From Candidatus Yanofskybacteria bacterium RIFCSPHIGHO2_01_FULL_44_22 (lineage in GTDB: Bacteria > Patescibacteriota > Minisyncoccia > 2-02-FULL-40-12 > GWA2-44-9): DNA of 5,476 nt. How positions within the stretch are numbered: the stretch's first letter is position 1; every line of letters starts with the position of its first letter. The stretch lies in assembly GCA_001794205.1 (NCBI GenBank), contig MGJJ01000027.1:1-5476 (forward strand). The letters run 5' to 3'. The position numbers were made by a program, and so were the translations under genes. This document shows positions 1 to 5,429 of the stretch, in pieces. Under the pieces are notes generated by a model, which saw only the letters and a list, made by a program, of their open reading frames with translations, did no database searches and was not told the DNA's origin.

Positions 1-2
1 CC

Positions 3-45
<43 letters not shown>

Positions 46-187
46 ATCACTAAAAGTATTTAGCCTTACCCAGTAGTATGGGCAATTTCTCCCAGGACAT
101 TCTTATCCCGGGTTACTCAGGTAACAATACGAAAGTCCGATTGTTTTTGCTTACAGGGCTGTCACCTTCTTTGGCCGGCCGTTCCAG

Positions 188-419
188 GGCCGTTCTGCTA
201 ACGCTCGGATTTTTAACTTTCTAAGAAAATTTGAGCTTCGAATTCGAAAGCTCAAATTCTCAAGTGTATTATCCCTATAACCTCTGCACACCAATCAAGC
301 GGCACTTTCACTGCGACAGTCGGTTCGTGAATTGCCACAATTGCCGACTATCGGACGCTAAGCAATATCAAATATGTTTAACGCGAAAATGACAGTTGCT
401 ACCGTTTGATTGGTGTACA
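188..419 (-). other. Expanded helix 16-18 region of 23S rRNA (232-nt insertion)
   Basis: Between AGCCTAAATC (420-429) and CTGGAACGGCC (177-187), E. coli has about 24 nt and this gene has 232. The ends of the larger sub-element are base-paired: 285-302 and 402-419 form an almost perfect 18-bp stem on the RNA, with one G.U and one A.C. Inside lies a hairpin pairing GATAGTCGG with CCGACTGTC (one G.U), capped by AATTG/CAATT. A second, separate hairpin of 11 bp or more pairs 228-238 with 248-258. No homing-endonuclease reading frame fits. This looks like an extended helix or an RNase III-type intervening sequence rather than a large intron, although a small intron cannot be excluded from sequence alone. 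Confidence 0.75.
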
Positions 420-430
420 GATTTAGGCTA

Positions 431-462
<32 letters not shown>

Positions 463-507
463 TCGTTGATTTATTTTCCTCTGGGTACTGAGATGTTTCA
501 CTTCCCC

Positions 508-665
508 AGGTACGCTACGCGCTCCGCGCGCAAGTCAAAAGTTTTTAAAGTTATAAAGTTATAAAGTTTCTGGAATAAAAATCTTATTCAGTTTACTTTA
601 TGAACATTATGAACTTTCAACTTTATGAACTGCGTGCGAAGCACGCTCACGCGGGTTTACCGCGT
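508..665 (-). other. Expanded helix 9/10 region of 23S rRNA (IVS-like insertion)
   Basis: Between the conserved GGGGAAACCC and GGGGAAGTGAAACATC blocks, E. coli has about 55 nt and this gene has about 158. The insert begins with two GC-rich hairpins (CACGCGG/CCGCGTG and GCGTGC/GCACGC, near 632-665). An AT-rich imperfect stem follows, in which repeated TTCATAAAGTT-like units (near 594-632) can pair with repeated AACTTTATAACTT-like units (near 543-571). It ends with a GCGCGC-rich segment at 512-532. There is no open reading frame. Intervening sequences at helix 9 that are cut out by RNase III are known in other bacteria, mainly Alphaproteobacteria. Whether this one is excised or retained cannot be seen. 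Confidence 0.8.
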
Positions 666-794
666 GGGGTTTCCCCATTCGGTCATCCCCGGATCAAAGC
701 CCGCTAGACGGCTCCCCGAGGCTTATCGCAGTCACGCCACGACCTTCATCGCCTTTTAGTGTCAAGGCATCCTCCGTACGCCCTTATTGTTTAC

Positions 795-813
795 CCGCCA
801 AAATTTTTGGCGG
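795..813 (-). promoter_or_regulatory. Hairpin abutting the 23S 5' end (possible processing stem)
   Basis: A 9-bp perfect inverted repeat (CCGCCAAAA / TTTTGGCGG around one base) ends at the predicted first nucleotide of 23S. Its position suggests a processing or pre-rRNA folding element. The T-tract is inside the stem, so it does not look like a terminator in the transcription direction. Confidence 0.55.
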
Positions 814-840
814 AACTTAATGAGTAACGATTATTTGTTG

Positions 841-867
841 ACCCCACCCCCTTTTTAGGAGCGGGGT
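841..867 (-). promoter_or_regulatory. GC-rich stem-loop in the 23S leader
   Basis: On the minus strand ACCCCGCTCC (867-858) pairs with GGGGGTGGGGT (851-841) as a roughly 10-bp stem with two G.U pairs around a TAAAAA-containing loop. It lies between the three-way junction element and the 23S 5' end and has no T-tract after it, so it reads as part of the pre-rRNA leader fold rather than a terminator. Confidence 0.45.
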
Positions 868-890
868 TGATTATTAATGCTTTTTACCCA

Positions 891-951
891 TCCCGAATGA
901 AGTAATCCGCCTCTAGCGGATGCCGAAATATTATTTCGACTTCATGCGGGA
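891..951 (-). promoter_or_regulatory. Three-way-junction RNA element in the 23S leader
   Basis: Positions 891-902 pair with 940-951 (11 of 12 positions) as a closing stem. It encloses two perfect 6-bp hairpins, 905-910/916-921 and 924-929/933-938, joined by linkers of only one or two bases (903-904, 922-923, 939). The geometry is a compact three-way junction. It lacks tRNA loop motifs, so it is not a tRNA. It is transcribed as part of the leader of about 425 nt and could be a processing or folding element; the function is not known. Confidence 0.6.
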
Positions 952-965
952 TTAATTTCTTATTC

Positions 966-979
966 AGTTGTCAGAGTGC
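966..979 (-). promoter_or_regulatory. boxA-like / ITS-like leader motif
   Basis: The minus-strand sequence GCACTCTGACAACTGAATAA resembles the motif (T)GTTCTTTGAAAACTGAATA that occurs just before 23S in many Gram-positive 16S-23S spacers and overlaps the boxA antitermination site. About 10 of 14 positions agree by eye. It suggests that this leader derives from a former spacer and may recruit NusB/NusE for antitermination. The match is suggestive only. Confidence 0.4.
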
Positions 980-1017
980 CTTCCGAACGGTAGACAAGCT
1001 TGCCCTTAGCAACCAGT

Positions 1018-1065
1018 AATCGTTCCTCATTCTTTCCCTCCTTACCCTCCGAATGAGAGACGATT
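1018..1065 (-). promoter_or_regulatory. Long hairpin with G-rich loop in the 23S leader
   Basis: Positions 1018-1032 and 1051-1065 form a 15-position inverted repeat with 13 matches (AATCGTCTCTCATTC / GAATGAGGAACGATT on the RNA strand). The 18-nt loop is purine-only apart from one T and contains GGAGGG twice, separated by TAA. That gives four GG tracts, enough for a two-layer G-quadruplex or for pairing with a pyrimidine-rich strand such as an anti-Shine-Dalgarno sequence. The function is unknown. Confidence 0.55.
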
Positions 1066-1116
1066 ATCGGCCGCCAAAAACCGTTTAACCACGCTCTGCA
1101 TACATTAACAGGCAAT

Positions 1117-1180
1117 AAAAACACCGCTTTCAAGCGGCTTTGAAACGAGCGCAAAAATGCCAGTTACAATCAGCCGCTTG
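1117..1180 (-). promoter_or_regulatory. Attenuator-like alternative fold in the 23S leader
   Basis: Three short segments can pair in two exclusive ways. CAAGCGGCT (1180-1172) is a perfect 9-bp complement of AGCCGCTTG (1139-1131). The same second segment is the 5' arm of a small hairpin, CCGCT-TGAA-AGCGG (1137-1124), followed by TG and five Ts (1121-1117), which resembles an intrinsic terminator. The first pairing would disrupt the second. The element lies about 40 to 100 nt after the predicted transcription start, where a premature termination switch could act. The terminator stem is only 5-6 bp, so it may be weak. Confidence 0.45.
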
Positions 1181-1225
1181 TTGAAAGAAATTGTGTAGAA
1201 TTAACCATATATTATTGTAATAAGG

Positions 1226-1255
1226 ATTATAGCAAAACTGTTCCGGCAATGTCAA
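1226..1255 (-). promoter_or_regulatory. Strong sigma70-type promoter driving 23S rRNA
   Basis: On the minus strand a perfect -35 TTGACA (1255-1250) and a perfect -10 TATAAT (1231-1226) are separated by 18 nt, with the extended TG motif just before the -10 (TGCTATAAT). The predicted start is near 1219, giving a leader of about 425 nt to 23S. The -35 sits in the middle of a perfect 6-bp inverted repeat, GGCAAT-TGAC-ATTGCC (1260-1245), which could be an operator. Full consensus is what one expects for stable RNA genes. It lies 29 nt beyond the DUF11 stop codon. Confidence 0.85.
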
Positions 1256-1283
1256 TTGCCATGTTTACGGCCGGTGGATAACT

Positions 1284-3218
1284 TTAAACAACGGGAATAA
1301 TTCCTGCCAGCAATCGCTTTATCCTTAACCGCTGAAAATAACCGAAGGAAGCAAGGCTGGCCGTTAAAAGCGGCAGATAAAAAGTCCAGGCCGAACTGCC
1401 GGTTTTTATATCCAGCGCACCGGCAACGATTCCAACCGTCATTGCCGCGTCCGGAGACCGGACCGACACAATATTATCGGCGCTGGCATACGCATAATTT
1501 ATCATCGTGCCGGAAGCGCTCGAATTTATAACTGCTTTAAATTTAAGCACCGCCTCCTGGTTGGGACTTAAATAACCGATGTTAACGCCGGAATTAATAA
1601 TGCCGTCCTGAATAATGTTTCCATTCAGACTGGTAGAATTATTCACGTAGGAAAGACCGGCCGGCATTACGTCGCGAACAATCACATTGTTGGCCGCAAG
1701 CGAAGACGCCGAACGGACTCTCAAAATAAATTCCATCGTATCGCCGCGGGACACGTTTACATTGCTCTTCTCGATGGTGTCGCCTTTGGAAATATTTTTT
1801 TCAAATTTTTGAATATTAAGCTGACCGGCGGAGATTTGATTTCTCTCGACAAAAACCGTGGCCGAATCGCTGATTCCAGGCGCGTTATCCGCGTTTACAT
1901 TTACGGTGTTGATGATATTCGTGGTGCCATAACTGAAAAATGATTCGTTCTCAATTTGCGCCTTGAATCTTATCTGTATCGAAGTATTGGCGCTCCTGCC
2001 GCCGATATACAAATTCCCGGAAGTAAGACCGTCGGAAACATAATTGCCGTCGACGGTTGTGCTGCCGGAAACATATCTCAAGCCGGAAGGCAGATAATCC
2101 GAAGCCCTGATGCCGTAGGCGTAGTAATTATTCGTGTAAATGCGAATCGAAAATTCCAGGGTGTCATTGGGTTTGGCATAAACGGAATTAGATTCGCCTG
2201 TCCCCGAAGAAATATTCCGCACATCTTTATAAACGGTTAAATAAGGCGACGGCGTCGGGGTTGGGGTTGGAGTGTAATAATCGTAAACGGTCAAAGCGGC
2301 AGATGCCATAGCGGCACCGGAACAAATGCTATTGCTGGCAGAAATCGTATAGGTCGTAGTTTGCCACGGCGATATGGTAATTGAATCCCACGAAGAAACC
2401 TGGCCGATGCCGGGATTAATCACCACATAAGTCGCATTAGCGGTATTCCAGGAAAGAGTCGCGCTCTGCCCCCTGTAAATAACTGATGGGTAAACGCTAA
2501 TGGCCGCAGTCGGAGGAAAGGAACAGGGAGTCGGAGTAGGTGTGGGTGTGGGAGTAAAAGTAGGCGTTGGGGTGGGCGTTACCGTCGGAGTCGGGGTGGG
2601 GGTCGGGGTTGGAGTAGGAGTAAAAGTAGGCGTTGGGGTAGGTGTCGGTGTCGGTGTCGGGGTTGGAGTAGGAGTAGGAGTGGGGTCATCAAAAATCCGA
2701 TAAACTCTTACTTTGTAAATCTCTATACTTTGAGAATCCCTGCTTTGCGGTTCAAAATAAATCGCTCCGCCGACATATTTAATCGGCGTACCGGCGATAT
2801 TGGTATAGGTTTTTATGTCTTTTTGAATTTGCTCGCAGTTATCTCTGTCTTTTCTCCTGCCGCCGCTTCCATTTAAATCGGAAATATTCCTGAAATCCAC
2901 ACTTGTTCTTACGGTCATGGTTTCATTGGTTTGGGGTCCGGTGCCGTCATAAAAACCATAGTGCGCCACAATATCTATCAAATAATTTCCCTCCGGCAAT
3001 CGCAAGACGGATTCGGGAATATAAAATTTCTTATTTCCTTGTCCGTAAACATTGGCTAACTTTTTGCCGCATCGGATATCAGTGCTTCCGACAAAAGAAT
3101 CGGCGCCAATCCAACCCGTGTCAACCGAAGACGCGTTTGCCGCCGGAGTAAAATTCAAACCGCCGAACATAGCGGTAAAAAGAATTCCTATTGAAAAAAT
3201 TGCAAATGTTTTTTTCAT
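1284..3218 (-). CDS. Secreted surface protein with Thr-Pro linker, Ig-like region and two DUF11 repeats
   Basis: This 644-residue protein is probably a surface-displayed adhesin or structural protein. From the N-terminus it has a signal peptide ([14 protein letters not shown], cleavage probably near AANA-SS at 29-30), a unique domain to about 178, a Thr-Pro tract at 179-231, an Ig-like region at about 235-313 ([13 protein letters not shown]), a short second Thr-Pro linker at 316-325, and two DUF11-type repeats at about 327-456 and 467-597. Each DUF11 repeat carries a D.(L/M)P.GL.YV signature. The C-terminus (602-635) is DIKTG, a hydrophobic stretch, then RLRIKR, a layout like a cell-wall sorting signal but without LPXTG. 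The upstream TTG at 3236 would add six residues before the signal peptide; the ATG at 3218 is preferred. No Shine-Dalgarno site is visible. The gene follows the sortase and also has its own promoter. Confidence 0.9.
   Translation of the reverse strand: MKKTFAIFSIGILFTAMFGGLNFTPAANASSVDTGWIGADSFVGSTDIRCGKKLANVYGQGNKKFYIPESVLRLPEGNYLIDIVAHYGFYDGTGPQTNETMTVRTSVDFRNISDLNGSGGRRKDRDNCEQIQKDIKTYTNIAGTPIKYVGGAIYFEPQSRDSQSIEIYKVRVYRIFDDPTPTPTPTPTPTPTPTPTPTFTPTPTPTPTPTPTVTPTPTPTFTPTPTPTPTPCSFPPTAAISVYPSVIYRGQSATLSWNTANATYVVINPGIGQVSSWDSITISPWQTTTYTISASNSICSGAAMASAALTVYDYYTPTPTPTPSPYLTVYKDVRNISSGTGESNSVYAKPNDTLEFSIRIYTNNYYAYGIRASDYLPSGLRYVSGSTTVDGNYVSDGLTSGNLYIGGRSANTSIQIRFKAQIENESFFSYGTTNIINTVNVNADNAPGISDSATVFVERNQISAGQLNIQKFEKNISKGDTIEKSNVNVSRGDTMEFILRVRSASSLAANNVIVRDVMPAGLSYVNNSTSLNGNIIQDGIINSGVNIGYLSPNQEAVLKFKAVINSSASGTMINYAYASADNIVSVRSPDAAMTVGIVAGALDIKTGSSAWTFYLPLLTASLASFGYFQRLRIKRLLAGIIPVV
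2526..2684 (-). repeat. Thr-Pro (ACN-CCN) low-complexity tract
   Basis: About 53 residues of almost pure alternating Thr-Pro, interrupted by Phe twice and Val once, form an extended linker inside the DUF11 protein. At DNA level a 23-nt block occurs twice (2551-2573 and 2617-2639), 66 nt or 22 codons apart, indicating growth by internal duplication. Thr and Pro codons are otherwise mixed. The plus strand is very G-rich here (GGGG, GGGGG and GGGG within 2593-2608). Confidence 0.9.
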
Positions 3219-3249
3219 AATTTTCGATGATAGCAACTATACAATTGCT

Positions 3250-3270
3250 GTATATTAACATTTAATATAC
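3250..3270. promoter_or_regulatory. 21-bp palindrome between -35 and -10 (operator candidate)
   Basis: GTATATTAA-CAT-TTAATATAC is a perfect 9-3-9 inverted repeat covering the promoter spacer and the -10. That is a typical position and size for a dimeric repressor site. No regulator gene is present in the window. AT-rich palindromes also arise by chance, so the call is moderate. Confidence 0.45.
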
Positions 3271-3280
3271 TGTTTGTCAA
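3252..3280 (-). promoter_or_regulatory. Internal promoter for the DUF11 gene, overlapping the sortase stop
   Basis: TTGACA (3280-3275) matches the -35 consensus and shares bases with the sortase TGA stop codon. After 17 nt comes TAATAT (3257-3252), four of six to TATAAT, with an upstream TG that makes an extended -10. The start would be near 3245, giving a leader of about 27 nt to the ATG at 3218. The DUF11 gene could thus be expressed apart from the CAP and sortase genes. Confidence 0.6.
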
Positions 3281-4047
3281 ATCAACCTGGCGGTGATAAT
3301 TATTCTTTCTTTTGTTTCTCCTGTAGGCCAACAGCTTCCCAAAATAAGGTCGCCGCTTATCCCTGAATTAAACAGGGCTTCGGCGGTACCCATTTTTTTA
3401 CCGGTAACCGTATAAACAAGATTTCTGCCTTCGTATTCGACATAAATTGAATCTCCTTCGGAAAGATTATTAAGTTTGGCAAAGACCGTCCCATATTTTC
3501 TCCACGGCAAATTGGAAGACGAATGGCCGATGATAACGGAACTGCCCAGGCCCGGCAATGACGAATCCGGATATAAAACCACGCCGCTCTTTAAATCATT
3601 TAAAATTATGCCGGCATCGGTTGACGAGCTTTTTATAATCGGAGCCGAAACGCCGATTTTAGGAATAAACAATTCACCCGAAACCGAAGAGCTCGGGGCA
3701 TTCTTCGCCGCGCCGTAGTTGACAGCCGAAGAAGCGCCGGCAACAGACGGCATTCTGCCGGTAAGCCAATTTTTTTCTCCCCCATTGGCCGTATAGCCAT
3801 ACAACGCCCTCAAATCAGCGGTTAATTTCTCATTGTCAGCATTCTCGTTTCCGCTCTTGTTCCAAAAATCAAATTTCATTCCGCCGAATATGTCTTTGAA
3901 GTTTAGCGCCGTAAATGAAATCAAAAACACACTCATAAACACAATGATGCCCGTTCTAAAATCTCTGGCGGAAAAAGAACCGAACTTGTTCCGGACAGAT
4001 ATGGATTGGGTGTTTTCAGTTGTCGCCGCAAAATTAAAATTAATCAT
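3277..4047 (-). CDS. Sortase family transpeptidase
   Basis: This 256-residue membrane-anchored cysteine transpeptidase should cleave a sorting signal on a secreted protein and join it to a surface acceptor. One membrane segment lies at about 33-50 (GIIVFMSVFLISFTALNF), so the catalytic domain is outside the cell. The domain starts near 125 with LFIPKIGVSAPI. The catalytic triad is visible: His175 (VIIGHSS), Cys239 (LILGSCWP) and Arg248 (KERIIITA). The residues before the Cys are LILGSC rather than the usual TLxTC; the change Thr to Ser/Gly there may affect substrate choice. The shape resembles class D/E-like sortases, but the class cannot be fixed by eye. It starts 10 nt after the CAP gene, so the two are probably cotranscribed. 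No clear ribosome binding site is seen. The neighbouring DUF11 protein is the likely substrate. Confidence 0.93.
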   Translation of the reverse strand: MINFNFAATTENTQSISVRNKFGSFSARDFRTGIIVFMSVFLISFTALNFKDIFGGMKFDFWNKSGNENADNEKLTADLRALYGYTANGGEKNWLTGRMPSVAGASSAVNYGAAKNAPSSSVSGELFIPKIGVSAPIIKSSSTDAGIILNDLKSGVVLYPDSSLPGLGSSVIIGHSSSNLPWRKYGTVFAKLNNLSEGDSIYVEYEGRNLVYTVTGKKMGTAEALFNSGISGDLILGSCWPTGETKERIIITARLI

Positions 4048-4057
4048 TTCTTTATCT

Positions 4058-5056
4058 TTAATTGATTAGGACATTCCCGGCATTAAGCGCGCCGTCGCCC
4101 GCGAAAATCAAAACCAGGGCCAGCGCCGTCAAAATCGCCGGTTTCAGCATGGGAGCCGAAAATTTCATTTTGGCCGCCGCAAAAATTCTAATCAGGGCCG
4201 TCATTGCAAAAAATCCGAAAATCAAACCAAGAATTTTGCCGGCCAGATTGACCGACGGATAAACTTCGGAAATCAAATTCTGCGCTAACCCCGTTCCGGT
4301 TTCCGCCGCTCGGACTTCCGGCTGGCGCGCATTATTCAAAGCAACCGGCGTCAATTTCGGCTCATTGCTTGGAATAAAACTTGGAGCCGCCGAAAGCGCC
4401 GGCGCCGGCGTTAAAACCGGCGAAGGATGAATTTTTTTGATTGTGCCCTTAGATAAAACAGCTGTTTTAATTTTAGGCTTGCCGAATAATTGAACAACCA
4501 CCGCGGTTTTCTCTCCGTTAAAAATTCCTGAACCGAACGCAATGCCCGTTTCTGAAAAATCTTTAAGCAAAATATTTTTTCGGTGCAAATCCGAAGCCAT
4601 CCACGCTTTCATTGCTTCGTTGCTTGAATAAAAATTCATCGCTAAATTCTCGCCGGCGGCCGTATAATCGTAGCTGGCTTGCGCAAACCAAATCCACGGC
4701 GTCTTGCCTTGGGGCGAATTGTGGGCAAAATAATCATTGCGGAACATGTCGGCAAGTTTCAACTGCGCCGCCGTTTCAAGTTGGGGATTTGCCGCCAACT
4801 CGGAAAGGCCGTTTTGCCGTCTTTCTTGGTTGGTTAACTGATAAAGGTCTTTTTGGGAAATCTGATTGAAAATATCGGCGCCAAGATAGTTGCCGAAGGA
4901 AACAATGCTTAAAATTTTAAGTCCGGCCAGGAGGCCAACCAAAAGGAAAAACAAGTCGTTTCTAAAGATTCTCGGCTTAAAACCGTTTTCTGCGCAAGGC
5001 GTCAAAAACACCTTAATCCCCTGAAAAAACCTATTTTTGATTAAAAAATCAGCCAT
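4058..5056 (-). CDS. Membrane-anchored CAP (SCP/YkwD-like) domain protein
   Basis: This 332-residue protein has an extracytoplasmic CAP domain. A short cytoplasmic N-terminus is followed by a membrane segment at about 34-54. The CAP domain spans about 68-195, with the family motifs FAHNSP (His112), GENLA (Glu136), the DLHRKNIL stretch (His158) and TGIAFG, so the conserved His/Glu/His cavity residues are all present. A Pro/Ala-rich linker (about 211-240) leads to two further hydrophobic segments, about 271-295 and 305-322. Bacterial CAP proteins are secreted or envelope proteins whose biochemical role is mostly unsettled. The ATG at 5056 is preceded by AAGGGA 10 nt upstream. It is the first gene of the cluster, 10 nt ahead of the sortase. 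There is no LPXTG, so the C-terminal hydrophobic segments probably keep it in the membrane. Confidence 0.92.
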   Translation of the reverse strand: MADFLIKNRFFQGIKVFLTPCAENGFKPRIFRNDLFFLLVGLLAGLKILSIVSFGNYLGADIFNQISQKDLYQLTNQERRQNGLSELAANPQLETAAQLKLADMFRNDYFAHNSPQGKTPWIWFAQASYDYTAAGENLAMNFYSSNEAMKAWMASDLHRKNILLKDFSETGIAFGSGIFNGEKTAVVVQLFGKPKIKTAVLSKGTIKKIHPSPVLTPAPALSAAPSFIPSNEPKLTPVALNNARQPEVRAAETGTGLAQNLISEVYPSVNLAGKILGLIFGFFAMTALIRIFAAAKMKFSAPMLKPAILTALALVLIFAGDGALNAGNVLIN

Positions 5057-5106
5057 TTTCGCGTATTCCCTTATGTATTATATTATAACACTCTTTGCCA
5101 TCTTTT

Positions 5107-5135
5107 ATTATACCACAAAATTCACAAAATGGGAA
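5107..5135 (-). promoter_or_regulatory. Predicted promoter of the CAP-sortase operon
   Basis: TTCCCA (5135-5130, four of six to consensus) and a perfect TATAAT (5112-5107) with extended TGG before it are 17 nt apart. The start would be near 5100, giving a leader of about 44 nt. Two more TATAAT boxes (5087-5082 and 5082-5077) lie downstream but lack a good -35, so the exact start is uncertain. Confidence 0.55.
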
Positions 5136-5280
5136 GCGCTCAGTCAGTCCCATATTTCAGACCCGCAGCAGGCATAGGAAGGTAATCACAAGGACAGTCC
5201 TTGTTTGTATGCTCCCTTGTATTATTCCTTTGACCTTTCTCGGCAGAGTATCAGCTTTCAATCAAAGCTAAGTGGCGGAG
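5136..5280. other. Intergenic stretch with small palindromes, no gene recognised
   Basis: No convincing reading frame, tRNA, tmRNA, SRP or RNase P signature is seen. It contains a perfect 8-1-8 inverted repeat ACAAGGAC-A-GTCCTTGT (5188-5204), flanked by GCATA (5172-5176) and TATGC (5208-5212), which can extend it into a larger hairpin. There is also a 6-5-6 repeat, AGCTTT/AAAGCT (5253-5269). It may be a structured untranslated region, or an RNA gene not recognisable by eye. Confidence 0.4.
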
Positions 5281-5390
5281 GGCGCGCTCTTTTTGAATAA
5301 GTTCTCACCGGCCAGGATAAACAAGGGATTTCCTGCAGGAAATCCCTTGTTTATCCTAAACGGCCGAGCAGATTGAAAAAAGAGCGCGCC
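5281..5390. repeat. 110-nt nested inverted repeat with perfect 44-bp palindromic core
   Basis: The core at 5314-5357 is perfectly self-complementary with no spacer: the 20-nt arm AGGATAAACAAGGGATTTCC is mirrored across a TGCA centre. Around it, CGGCC (5309-5313) pairs with GGCCG (5362-5366), and an outer 14-bp perfect arm GGCGCGCTCTTTTT (5281-5294) pairs with 5377-5390. The segments between are imperfect. No target-site duplication is seen at the ends, so a miniature transposon is not supported. It can form a long RNA hairpin on either strand or a DNA cruciform. Confidence 0.85.
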
Positions 5391-5399
5391 GTAGCGCTC
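5376..5399 (-). terminator. Intrinsic terminator, minus strand
   Basis: GAGCGC-TACGGC-GCGCTC (5399-5382) is a 6-bp GC-only stem followed directly by six Ts (5381-5376) on the minus strand. It would end transcription entering from beyond the right edge, or the short transcript predicted from about 5430, before the CAP operon promoter. It shares bases with the outer arm of the long inverted repeat, so the two folds exclude each other. Confidence 0.6.
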
Positions 5400-5429
5400 G
5401 TCCCACACTTAAACACTTAAGTGTGGGAC
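5400..5429. repeat. Perfect 13-bp hairpin
   Basis: GTCCCACACTTAA (5400-5412) and TTAAGTGTGGGAC (5417-5429) are exact complements around a 4-nt loop. No T-tract follows on either strand directly, so it is not a textbook terminator. It may be a dispersed repeat or the 5' half of a double-hairpin terminator. Confidence 0.7.

Noticed and set aside
268..282. TAGGGATAA string resembling part of the I-SceI homing site
   Set aside because: Only about half of the 18-bp site is present, it lies in a variable region of 23S, and no endonuclease gene is seen.
960..1154. 64-codon minus-strand reading frame starting with TTG
   Set aside because: It has no ribosome binding site, lies wholly in the 23S leader, and its bases are explained by RNA hairpins, the attenuator-like fold and the boxA-like motif. 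The protein resembles no family I know.
2526..2684. Repeat tract as a CRISPR array
   Set aside because: There are no constant repeats with unique spacers. The periodicity is of codons within a reading frame.
2500..2703. Plus-strand frame encoding Gly-Val repeats
   Set aside because: It is the mirror of the Thr-Pro codons of the real minus-strand gene. Such antisense frames stay open automatically in this repeat.
3219..3236. TTG at 3236 as the start of the DUF11 protein
   Set aside because: It would add six polar residues before a textbook signal peptide that begins at ATG 3218 with MKKTF, and no ribosome binding site supports the TTG.
5160..5190. GGAAGG segment as part of an SRP RNA
   Set aside because: The conserved SRP core around the GGAA tetraloop (CAGG before, AGCAG after) is not present in the right arrangement.
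5281..5390. Nested inverted repeat as an insertion-sequence remnant or MITE
   Set aside because: No target-site duplication, no transposase fragment, and the strongest symmetry is at the centre rather than at the ends.
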